Assembly: GCA_003116995.1 (NCBI GenBank)
Contig: BDSL01000163.1
Coordinates: 62,001-126,000 of the forward strand
Direction of reading: 5' to 3'
DNA length: 64,000 nucleotides
Source: Yamagishiella unicocca
Lineage: Eukaryota > Chlorophyta > Chlorophyceae > Chlamydomonadales > Volvocaceae
A program made the position numbers and the translations under genes. This document shows positions 23,401 through 33,300 of this stretch, in pieces. A model generated the notes under the pieces. The model saw nothing but the letters and a program-made list of their open reading frames with translations, searched no databases and was not told the DNA's origin. Position 1 is the stretch's first letter, and the number at the start of each line of letters is the position of its first letter.

Positions 23401-26400
23401 CCCTCAACCGACTCACACACCGCACCCCTCTCAAACGACTCAGAACCCCCTCTCAACCAACGCACACACACCTCCCAACCGACGCACACCTTAAAACACA
23501 CCTCTCGACCGACGCACACGGCCTCCGTGCTCGTCCCGCCACAAGTTGTGGTGGCTCGGAGAGGAGCAGAGGTACTGCTGTAGAGTCAACCCTAAACGTA
23601 TGCCCACTAGGGATTGGCAGATGTTCCTCGGCATCCGGCAGTCCCGGTTGCTGAACCCTAAACACCCATCCCGGAAAGTGCCACGAAACACACCCCTCCA
23701 TGTCGCCATCATTCCCCGCTACTCCACCCAAACCACGCACCCAATCCCCCCACCCTGTCCGGCACCCCCCCACCCCCCCACCCCGAGGACCATTGCGCCC
23801 ACTACCATTCCCATGTCGATTCAACGGTTATTTTATGTTTACCCCCCCCCCCCGAGGACCCACCGTTGCAAGGACGTCCACTCGGCCCGTCGAGGCCGCC
23901 CCCATCAGCAGCTGCCTCCGCTGGTCCGTGAAGGCCCTCTCCTCGGGCGACACCAGCCATGACAGCGGGCGGGAGGGGTCGCGCAGCGGCGGCGCCGCCG
24001 CACGCGGTGGCGGCGCCAGGTCCCACACTCCCACCGTCACCCCCAGCTGCCCCGCCAGGTAGGCGCAGGACGCCTCGTCGTCGTCGTCCGCAGCGGCGCT
24101 CAGCCCCAGAGACAGCAGCCACGTCAGCGCCGCCGACCTGCCGTGCCGTACGGAGAAGCGGAGCAGGTCCTCCTCGTGCGACCCACGGGTCATCAGGGCG
24201 CTCGCACGCTGCATCCCCAGCCGCTGGACCAGCAGCCGCGCGCAGCGAAGCGCGGCGTCGGGGTCGCTGCCGACGCCGCCAGCGGCGGCGGCGGCGGCGG
24301 CGGCGCCGCCGCCGCCGTCACCCGCTGCGGCGGCCGACGCCGAGGCCGTCTTAGCCTTCGCAGCCGCCGCCAGGGCCGCGCTGCCGCTGCTGCTGGCGCT
24401 GCCGATGCTGCCGGCGCCCGCCGCCGCCGACGGCGACGGCCGGCGGGCCGCCCGCGCCGACGGCGCCGTCGCGAGCACCGCCCGGTGCAGCGCCGTCCAG
24501 CCGTTGGCTGGCTGCGCGGCGGCGGCGTCGGCGCCGCCGGCCAGCAGCACCTCCACCAGCGCCACGGACGCCAGCTCAGCGGCGCGCATCAGCGGCGTAA
24601 GGCCCTCCAGCGCCGCCGCCGACGTCGGCGTCGACGCCGAGTTGGGCCACCAGGGGGTCTGCGAGCCGCCTGACGCCACCACCTTGCCCCTGTTGGGTGC
24701 GGGCTGAGGCCCCCCGGAGACCACGGGCCCCACGGGGCGCGCCGCGTCCGCGCTCGCGCCACCCCGCAGCAGCAGCCGCACCAGGTCGGGAGCTCGCGCC
24801 TCCAGCGCCAGCCACAGGGCGGCGTCCAGCTCCGCCTGGTCGTGGGTGCCGCCGCGGCCGGTGTGGAAGGCGACCCTGGGGGGGAGGGGGGGATCCGAAG
24901 GGGAGGGGGCGGTCGCGGACGGAGAGAAGGATGTTGCGGCTGGCGTGCTTATGAAGATCCGAGCTGCTGCTGGTGGTGGTGGTGGTGGAATATGACAAAT
25001 TGGTGGGGCGGGTAGTGTACGTTTTCGAAGGCCAGTGGCGGTGGTGGTGGCGGTGGGAGGTTGGGGACCTAGCAGCGGCCATCTCCCCCCCCCCGCTTCC
25101 CTCTCTCCAGGTGTCCGAAGCCTATGCACCAGCTACACTTCCCATGTCGAGTAACCGTTTTTTTTTCTGTATCTCTCCCCTCCCCTCTCTCCCCAGTATG
25201 CCGTACGCACCATGCGCCGTGGTGGTGGTGGTGGTGGTGGTGGTGGTGGTGGGGTGGTATATGACAGATGCTTTTGGCGGGTATTGTGCTTTTTCCAAGA
25301 CCAGTGGCGGTGGTGGTGGTGGTGGCGGCGGGTGTGCCATCCCCCCCTTCCCTCTCTCTCCCCAATATGCCGTACGCACCATGCGCCGACCTCCGCCTCG
25401 TCGTGTGTCTTGATGGCGGCACGCAGCCGGGAGCGCCACTGCCGCTGCTGCTGCGCCTTGGCGCCGGAAGAGAAGACCGACAGGAAGGACAGACAGGCGC
25501 CGCCGGACTGCTGGCCGTCGCCCTCGGTCACGTCAGCACCCATCAGCTCGCCCCACTCTGATGGGGCGGAGGGGGAGCCACCGGGGGGCGGGGGTTAGCG
25601 AGAGGAGACCCGTGAAACGAGGGGTAGGAATGTTGAGGGGGGGAATACCCGGTTACACGACATAGGAACGGAGGCGGGAGTTGGGGGGGATATGGCAAAG
25701 AGGGGACAGCAGGTGGGGGGCGAGGAGGGGGGGGAGAACCGTACCCGGTCCTACCCTATACTCTGCCTCACATGACCCAACCAACAACCGTTCCCGCGCC
25801 GCGCCACCCACCTGCTGGCGGCGCCGGGAAGAACAGCGACTCCTCATCGTCCCCCAGGCCGCCGGCGCCATCCACGTCAGTGCGCACGAACAGCGCACTC
25901 TTCTTGCAAGCAACCGATTCCGGGCTCGCCTCAGCGCCGTTGCCGCCAGGCGAAAGAACCGCACCACCAACACCAGCACCCGGCGCCGCCGCCGCTGCCG
26001 CCGCTGCATCCGCGGCGACGCCGCCGCTGGCGCGGGAGATCCTCGCCTGAGCGTGCGGCTGCGGCTGCGCCTGCTCCGCCGCCGCCGCGGCGGCGGGCCG
26101 CAGCGGCTGCACCGGGTCGCGCTTGAAAGCCGGCATGTCAAAGTCGGACGAGCCAACCGACTCCGGACCCGCGTCGTACGTCATTAACCGCCGGGAGCTG
26201 CGCGTCGCGACCAGCCGCGACCGGCTGTGGCTCCGCTCAATGTCGCCGGCGGCGCCGCCGGCGGCGGCGCCGCCGGCGGTGGCGGCGGCGGCGGCGGTTG
26301 CGTCGCCGCCGCCGCCGCTCAGCCGGCGCGGCAGGTCCTGCATGCTGGCGTTGCTGAAGGTGCGCAGCGGCGGCAGCTTGCCGCCGCCGCGCCAGGCCGA

Positions 26401-29221
26401 GTGCACGGACGTCACCGACGGCGCCGCCGACTCAACGCACAACATCTCAACGGTGTTTTCGTCGGTGCGGATCCGGACGCTGCGGTGGCCGTTGCCCAGG
26501 ATGCGCTGGCCGCCGCCGCCGCCGCCGCCGCCGCTGCTGCTGCCCCGGAGCAGGCTGCGCGTCTGGACGAAGGCGGGGGATGGCCCAACGTCGGCGGAGG
26601 GTCCGGCGCCGGTTTCGGAGAGGAAGGAGACGCGGGCGGGGGCGCCGGCGGCGGCTGCGGCGGCGGTGGTGGCGGGGACCATGAGGGAGAGGGCGCTGGA
26701 CCCCGAGGCCTCTGTGCAGCCAGGCAGCTGTACGACGGGCACGTGGGTCACTGCCGCCGGCTGCGGGTCTAGCGCCGGCCAGGAGGCGTTTTCTGGAGGG
26801 GTTGGGGGTTACGGACAAGGACCGGTTACTCGACGGGGGGGGGGAGGAGTACCCGGTTGAGGGGGTGTGGCGAGGAAAACCCATGGATGGATGCAGCGGC
26901 AGCGGCAGCTTGGCATTTAGGGTCTGCTTGGTCATAAAGTAAGACGCGAGAGCAAAGACTTGCGAGATACGAAGCACAAACAAAATCGCAAAGTAAGTGT
27001 ATGGCGCAGTGGGTCTAGGTGGGTCTAGGTGGGTCTAGGTGGGTCGAGTGGGACCAACCCGACGTTCTTCGCTGGCCCTGCCGCCTGGCCTCCTCCATCC
27101 CACCCTCCTCCGGTGCCATCCTCCTCCCCACCCTCACTTGTTTCCCCGGCCCCCCCCCTCCTCCCCACCCTCACTTGTTTCCCCGGCCCCCCCCCTCCTC
27201 CCCACCCTCACTTGTTTCCCCGGCCCCCCCCCCTCCTCCCCCCGCTCACCCCCACACGTCACCCCCTGCAACACGATGGCCGCTCCGGGTGCCGACCCCT
27301 CCAGAAGCTCCGAGGGCACTGAGTCGAACGTGGGCAGCCAGCGCCGCTCCCTCGCCGCCGGGTCCACGAAGAAAGCCTTGACGGAGTGACCCGTCTGGAT
27401 CTGGCCGTACCTGGGGGGAAGGGCGTTGGGAGGTGGGTTTGGGAGGTGGGGTTTGGGAGTGGGGTTGGAGCGATATGCGAGACGGCCCCGCCTGGGCAGC
27501 ATCGTCGGGGTGGCGGGCCGACGCTTCCCAAATTCCGACACCGTATTTCCCATCTTATAACAATATGCCCAATCTCCCTCCACCTCCTGGTGCCACGATG
27601 TTGGGCCCCCTACCCCACGTCCCACGGACTTCCTAGCCACCCTACTCCAATTTTGGTTTTGTGTTTTTCTCCCCCGTCGTGGATCCCGGGGGGCTTCCCC
27701 TCTGACCCCCCTTCCGCCCTACCTGGAGCGGAGAGCCTTCATGGCCGCCGTGACCAGGTCCGCCACCATCACCTCGCCGCTACCTCCCGGGTCCAGAGCC
27801 GCCACCGAGATGCCCACTGGGCACGACCCGGCGGCGTTACCCTCCAGGGACACCTGCACGCACGGCCCAACCTCGCGTACGGCAAGCAGCGGCGGCGGCG
27901 TCGACGGCGGCGGCGGCGGCTCGCCCGCCACCCTGAATACCAGCGGCGCCGACGCCGCCGCTGGCGCCGGAGGCGACGGAGGCGACGGCGATTCTTGCGG
28001 ACGCGACCTCCACGACGTGCCGGCTACAGCAGGGGCTGACGCTTCGGGAGACGTAACAAGGGGTTTCGGAGCGTCGTGGGGCAGCGCGCCGCCGTTGGAC
28101 TGGGAGCGTATGGGCGCCGAGATGACTTTGAGGGAGGGGCCCTTGAGGGGTGGGCTGCTGGCGGCAGCCGGCTTCACCGCAATGCAGTCGGCGACCGCCG
28201 ACGGAGTCGCAGCCGCGGACGCCACCACCGGCTGTACGGCACGGCTGACGGCGGGAGCCTGAGGCTTGACAGCCGGGCTGGCGGCGGCCGACGCCGCCGC
28301 CGGGGCGGCGGCGACGGCGGTGGGCTGCGGCGCCACCACCGGGGCAGCGGCGGCGGCGGCCGCGGGCTTCGCCACTGGACTAGCCACAGCGGGCGGGGGT
28401 GCTGCTGGGGTGCTGGCTGGAGCCGGGGCCGCCACCGCTGGTGTTGGAGCGACGATGGATTGCGCAGCGGGGACGGCGGAGGCGGAGGCGGTGGCGGCGG
28501 GTTTGACGGTTGTATTGGTTGCAGCCGCCGCCGCCGGGGTCATCGGGGCTGCTGGGGGGGTCGCCGGGGTGGCTGCCGCAGGCTTTACGACCGTACTGGC
28601 AGCGGCAGGTGGCGCCGGTGGTGGCGGTGGAGGTGGGCTGGCCGCCGCGGGCTTCACCGCTGCAGTGGGCTGTGGCGCTGCGGCTGGTGCCATCGGAGCC
28701 GCCGGCGCCGCTGGGATAGGAGCGGTTGCAGCGGCGGTTGGCGCCAACTGGGAGGCCTTCAGGGTGCTGGCCGGCGCCGCCGCCGGCGGCGGCGCCGCCG
28801 CCGCCGCCTTCTCGGTATGACTGGGGCTTGGACTGCTGGCCTTCACCGCTGGGTGCGCCACCCCGGCAGCCGGCTTTGTCGCATGATGATCACCAGCGGT
28901 GGCTGCGGCCTCTCCCGCTGAGCTGCCCGCTGTAGGCGTTACCTTGGGGCTGGCCGGAGCGGGCGGGGGCGCTGTAGGCGTTACTTTGGGGGCAGCGGGC
29001 TTGCCGGCTGGAGCAGCGGCGGCGGGCTTGGTCGCTGGGGGGTGAGCCGCTGGACTTCCAGAGGGCGCCTTCGCCGCAGGCCCGGCAGCGGCGGGCTTAG
29101 CGGCAGGGCTGGGAGCAGCAGGCTTGGCCCCGCCCCTGGCAGCGTTGGGCCTTGCTGCGGGGCTTGTCTTCGCCTTGGAGCCAGTCTTCGATGTCGGGCT
29201 GGGGTTGCCTGCGCGGTTCAC
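14826..29221 (-). CDS. Giant ankyrin-repeat / coiled-coil protein
   Basis: Exons 5' to 3': 27723-29221, 27250-27410, 25812-26792, 25380-25557, 23864-24875, 22957-23187, 21217-22695, 20094-20786, 19454-19723, 18779-18973, 18128-18241, 17345-17616, 16680-16899, 16069-16230, 15629-15775, 14826-15266. Phases match at every junction; total 8,055 nt, 2,684 residues, stop TAA. Residues 1-500 are an Ala/Pro/Lys-rich disordered region; about 550-880 Ser/Gly-rich; about 940-2080 contain ankyrin-like helices (GLTPLMRAAELASVALVEVL, NGWTALHRAVL, GHLPLLEALLAMGARVD, GDSALMLAVRAGDSVAAQLL) and two copies of a YMSWE module (near 1319 and 1720); about 2080-2540 are coiled coil; the C-terminus is Asn/Asp/Tyr/Gly-rich. 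Ankyrin arrays bind protein partners, so a scaffold is likely. The start is uncertain: the frame opens with GTG, and an acceptor CAG just inside it (exon would begin at 29212) would join an upstream exon. Confidence 0.8.
15286..15362 (+). repeat. 21-bp tandem repeat in the last intron of the ankyrin gene
   Basis: About 3.5 copies of GGCGGTTGGGAGGTACGGCA with small changes (GTGCGG, GTACGAC). It begins 20 bp upstream (in transcription) of the acceptor of the last exon at 15266. Confidence 0.9.
15466..15520 (-). repeat. Dispersed repeat family A, partial
   Basis: CGAAACGTCTATTCCACACG and CGCATCCACGGGTCTTCCTC, in the last intron of the ankyrin gene. Confidence 0.85.
15805..15885 (+). repeat. 10-bp imperfect tandem repeat (GATCGGACCA)
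   Basis: Roughly eight copies of GATCGGACCA drifting to GATCACACCA, GATCGTATCA and GATTGGATCA, inside the intron between exons 15629-15775 and 16069-16230 of the ankyrin gene. Confidence 0.85.
16243..16300 (+). repeat. Telomere-like TTTAGGG tract in an intron
   Basis: Runs of GGGTTTTAGGGCTTTAGGG followed by GGGGTTTTGGGG resemble the algal telomere unit TTTTAGGG in degenerate form. Similar short tracts occur near 18600-18715 (CCCTAA strand) and 19757-19790, all in introns of this gene. Confidence 0.6.
16530..16672 (+). repeat. C-rich tandem repeat, about 24-bp unit
   Basis: Five to six imperfect copies of CCCGCCCCTTCTGCCCCCTC directly downstream (in transcription) of the donor of exon 16680-16899 on the minus strand. 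It is intronic. Confidence 0.8.
17251..17322 (-). repeat. Dispersed repeat family A
   Basis: CCCAGTTCTCCAGCATGCAT to CGCATCCACGGGTCTTCCTC, in the intron just past exon 17345-17616 of the ankyrin gene. Confidence 0.95.
17671..17753 (+). repeat. Dispersed repeat family A
   Basis: Full-length copy in the next intron, oriented opposite to that at 17251-17322, so exon 17345-17616 is flanked by an inverted pair. Confidence 0.95.
17858..17898 (-). repeat. Dispersed repeat family B
   Basis: AAAGGATAATTCGCGAATCC then ACGGCCGACAAACAAAGG, the reverse complement of the copy at 41874-41914. Confidence 0.9.
18592..18680 (+). repeat. About 34-bp tandem repeat with CCCTAACCC words
   Basis: Three copies of a unit holding CGACCTCCATTCCAAACCCT and AACCCATCCCA, in the intron between exons 18779-18973 and 18128-18241. 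A short coiled-coil-like frame on the minus strand overlaps its left edge but has no good splice sites. Confidence 0.75.
19250..19346 (+). repeat. 10-bp tandem repeat (ACACATGGAA) and CA microsatellite
   Basis: About eight copies of AACACATGGA / AACACACGGA follow a CA run. A second (CA)n lies at 19419-19444, a few bases from the donor of exon 19454-19723. Confidence 0.9.
20003..20066 (-). repeat. Dispersed repeat family A
   Basis: CCCCAGCATGCATCTCGAGA to TCTCGCATCCACGGCTCTTT, in an intron of the ankyrin gene close to the donor of exon 20094-20786. Confidence 0.85.
20823..20872 (-). repeat. Dispersed repeat family C with GATAGTTGGCGCATGG tail
   Basis: GACCGGTTACATGACAGGGA then GACAGGATAGTTGGCGCATG; the second word occurs identically at about 5155-5174 in the SFI1-type gene. 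Confidence 0.85.
24960..25400. repeat. Tandem duplication with GGT microsatellites around a splice donor
   Basis: The segment with a GGT run, TATGACA, GGCGGGTA and CCAGTGGCGGTGGTGG occurs at about 24970-25060 and again at about 25220-25330. The words CCGTACGCACCATGCGCCG occur at 25201 and 25370; the second copy is the real donor end of exon 25380-25557. A family C repeat (25110-25165), nearly identical to that at 5950-6008, lies between. Confidence 0.8.
27004..27046 (+). repeat. 10-bp tandem repeat (TGGGTCTAGG)
   Basis: Four copies in the intron between exons 25812-26792 and 27250-27410. Confidence 0.9.
27117..27242 (+). repeat. About 37-bp tandem repeat next to a splice donor
   Basis: Three and a half copies of a unit holding CCACCCTCACTTGTTTCCCC and a C run, ending just below the donor of exon 27250-27410. 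On the minus strand it reads G-rich and could form G-quadruplexes in the pre-mRNA. Confidence 0.85.
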
Positions 29222-30322
29222 GGTGGCGGTGGAAGCGTGTAAGAGAAAAAGGTAGGGACATATGTATGGTGCGTTGATGTGTGTAGGAAAGAAAGGGTTT
29301 GAGGGGAAGGCTAAGAGGCGCAGAGGGCGACACCGCGAGGAGCATTAACTTCCCGACGTTTTGGGAAGCTTTCACGCTGGCGCGAAGCAGTGTCAGGCTG
29401 AGGTAGAGAAGGGTGTGTTGGAGATGTTAAGACAGTCGTGTGGACTGGCTTATGCGGGTGCTCCCTTGTGCAGGAGGTTCGTGTCGAATGCGAAAGCGAC
29501 AACGGCGCCCTGATGCCCAAAGAAGAACCACGCACTAGATCTATGTGTGAACGCATTTCATTTCCATGCAACCTAGCACAAGCATTTAACCGGTGTTCGC
29601 CCTTCGCATCCTCACTTCCAGTCGGCTGCGCCTCAGAGAGGACTGCCCCAGGCGTCCGTGTCTTTCCATCGGGTGACATGTTGTAATGTAATCAGTGCAT
29701 TGCTCTCTATAGGTCAAGTTGAGCTTGCTTGCGTCAGTTTCACCAAGAAGTAACGTTGGCGTTCCCACTGCTCCTTCAGCGCTAAGGACACATTCTGTAA
29801 AATCCTACGAGATTGTGGACACCTGGAGCGGGTATACAAAGACAGCAGGAGGTCGCATTCTGGTAGCCGCAAGAATGCTTAGGATGCTCAAACATAGGCA
29901 AGGTATAGTGTTTGTTTAGGAAGCGTATCTATGTATGTATACTGTACGCAAACATCTTAGCATGATAACGAAATTACCCTATTGAACCTCTTACCAACTG
30001 TCCGTACTCCATGTCCCTTACCTCTACATTTCGGGCACCCATTCATGCTATGTCAATCAAAAATATTATATAGAAATTTTTAGAACAGATGGAGTCTGTA
30101 TGGCGACATTTTGACTTTGTCCCGTTGCCGTCGGAACCCGAAAGTCGACGCCGTTGGCAGCACTCAGTTGTCACTGTCAAATTTGCTGGATATGAGCTGT
30201 GCATTAAAAATGCTGAACTTTCTGCCTCTGGCGAAGGCTGGCGACGGGCTAGACGAACGGTTAATGCAGATTAGGAAGCATGCGACGCCGCTTTGCCGCA
30301 ACCTTGTCGTTCCATAATATTC
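29222..30322. other. AT-richer spacer or long intron
   Basis: Base composition falls clearly here, especially 29690-30350. I see no coding frame with the local bias. It is either the intergenic space between two minus-strand genes or a long intron joining them: the phase of a possible donor in 30323-30643 matches that of the CAG acceptor just below 29221. Confidence 0.4.
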
Positions 30323-33300
30323 TTATACAGCATAAAATATGATTCCCTTACCATCCACGCAGTTTTCGTGGTGAACCGTTTCAAGACTTGGAGGCAGCGG
30401 AGGCCACTTCGCAGGTTCATTGCTGGCAAACCGCCAAATGACTTGGAATGGATCAATAAAATCCAACCCATGAACACCATATTTGATCTTCGTGGCGAGG
30501 CGCGGTGCTGCCGCTGCGCCCGGTGGTGGGCCTCCATCCAGGAACGCCAGCGAGGTGGAGGCCCAGGCCGCCAGGTCGTCCGGCGAGGTGGGCCCCTGGG
30601 GGTACTGCAGCAGGATGGAGCTCAGGAAGGCCGAGCTGGCGCCCTGCAGCACGTGGGGGCTTGGGTGGCATGCGCATGTGTTGGGGGAAAATATCATCCG
30701 CAAATCCCTGTGTTGGTGGTTGCGGGATGTGTATGTGCGTTGGGTCTCTGGTCCCGCGAAGGTAGGCGGGAGCGTCTTTCAACCTGCGGAGCTCGACCGC
30801 CGTCGATCGGCGTCATCGAGGAGGACGATGTACGGCAACTGGCCTTCCTCCTGCAGCTGAGGCGATTCATCACCTCGGGGACTTTGCTCGGACAAGACTG
30901 GGCCCGCTGCAATCGTGACTCATTCATCCATCAGGCACGGTTTGGCTTGAAACGGACGCGAGTTATGACTACTCGTCCCTACGGCGCCACCAGCGCCGTA
31001 CGTCCTACGCAAGACTACTACCACTAGCAGCGCCACAAGCAACATCAACATCACCAATCATGCAACCCGGGCGCGAGCAAGTGATCGCATCACCTTTCCT
31101 CTGTTCGTACCGCACGAGCTCATATGCGGCTCCACACGCCGCCTCGTCAGCAGCAGGTCGGATGCTCCGTACGACATGTACGCCAGTAGTACGGCAACCG
31201 TCGTCCATGGTCTGAGCTAGCGGCTGTCTTGCCCTCCCGGCGCGCACGTGTGAGCCGCACGAAGCCGCCGCCGAGGCCGTCGGCGGCCGTCGGCGGCCGT
31301 CGAGTCTCTCAACATTAACCAAGCCATCCAAGCCAACCAAGCCAACCAAGCCAACCAAGCCAACCAACATTTGCGTCGTCTCCTGACTAGTCATCAGTCA
31401 TTTGCATGCGCCCATCATGCTCGCAGCTTCCCAGACAGCCGGGCTGCGTGTATGGCTAGGGCAGAGGCCAGGGAGGCAAGAAGCGTGCAGAGCGGACGGT
31501 GGAACAGATGCCCCGTCCAGGTCCTCCCCGCCCCGCCCGTCGTCCACAATCCCAACCTTGTACGGTTACGTCAATGGTTACGCGCATGAGAGTACTACCG
31601 TACGACTACCTATGCCGTCGCCTCCCGGATATGCATGCATCTTATTCGGCGCGCACCCGCGCATGGCACCGACTCGCTATCTATGAAGCAAGCATGAGCA
31701 GATTTAAGCGTGGGTATGCAGCAGCAGTGTCCAGGAGAATGCGCGAGGTTATCACCACCGCGGGCTCCTCTAAACGAATCCACGCAGGGGTACCGTAATT
31801 CAATGAGGTGGTCCAATCATCACAGCAGGCTGCATCACCATCACCCAAACCACCATAAATGTACTTGAACTACATGAAATTGAAGTCTACAGGTATGAAA
31901 AACCTCAGGATGGTGCAGATCTGCAACATCTGCTGGTGATAGTGGCACGGCATCGTCCGCCGGGTCCTCAACCGACGGGAAAAAATAAACATACACGGTG
32001 CTCCTGTTCCTTGACGCCCTATTTAGCGTCCAGCGCAGCAAGCAGCATTTTGACGGAAGCGGTCGAGAGTCTACCGAACAAGCGCAGATTTTAATTCTAA
32101 AACTTCCTGTGACGCGACAAATGTTATGAAATGTGCGAGCGAACACCACTGCACAGTGCCTTCCGGTCTGGATTCCGCTGTAGCATTTACTACTGCAGCT
32201 ATCGGGCTGCTGCCCCAATCCACCTCCGTAATTAACTCCGAGCGACGCGACGTTATGTCCCCCTCCCCTCCCCCGGCTCCGCCCCACACCCAATAGCACT
32301 CACCCACGTGTTTGAACCTCAGCGATATCCTCCCACCGATCTCACGTATGATAGCGCTAACGCTGCTGGCGGCCTTGGAAGCAGCTCGCGAGGGAGAGAC
32401 GGAGGGGCCATCAGGCGGGCGGGGCGAGGTCTTAGCCCTGCGAAGAAAGCGCGTTGGGAGGGCGTTAGGAGGGCGTGCGGCGGGCGTTAGTTCAGTTTTA
32501 AGGTTCCTACACGGCGCCGTAACCAACAGGCTGCTCACACGCGGTGTTCCGCTGAGAGCACCCACCTGGATTAGGGTCGCCGCCACCGCTTGGTTGGGCT
32601 GGAGGGCCTTACTCCCTTCGGACGGTGACCGAGGGGCCACCGCCGCCACGCAGACCCACCGCCGCCGCCTCCACCGCCGCCGCCGCCGGTTTCAACAGCA
32701 GCGCGCCGCCTGCACTGCTGCCTCCACCGCTGCTGCTGCTGCTACCTCCATCGCTGCTGCTGCCGCTACTGGCCGGTTCCCCGCTGCTGCTCATCAGCAG
32801 CTGGCGGCTGCGGCGACACCCCCCCATCCAGCTGATGCGACCCACACCGGGAACCACGACGCAGCCGCTGCGGGCGGAAGGCGGGAGGCGGTAGGTTGGG
32901 GTGGGGTGGGGTGGGAGGCCACGGTGATGGTTGTGGCTTCGAGGATTAGCGTCTGGGTTTTGTGTGGGGGTTTGGTGTGGGGGTGGGGTGGGGGTGGGGG
33001 TGGGGTGGGGGTGGGGTGCCCTGGGGTGTCCAGGAGCTGACACCAGTAGCAGCGCGGTGGGGAGGGTCGTTCGCGGCAACGCAGTGCCCAGTCGCCTTAA
33101 CGCGCAAAGGCGGCGCCCAGTCGCATTAACGCGCACTGGGGAGCATGGGGTTGTTGGTTGGGGCGGGCGGGCGGGGTGGGTGGCATAAAGAAAGACCGGT
33201 TACAAGACATAGGTTGACATTAGGTACAATAGCTGGCGCGGTGGCCGCTGGCGGGCGGGGATGGGGGGTTGAGGGGACACCCGTATGCCGGGACTGACGA

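Noticed and set aside
28076..28921. 281-codon plus-strand frame inside the first exon of the ankyrin gene
   Set aside because: Gly/Arg-rich shadow of the Ala/Pro-rich minus-strand frame, whose phase links to 15 further exons.
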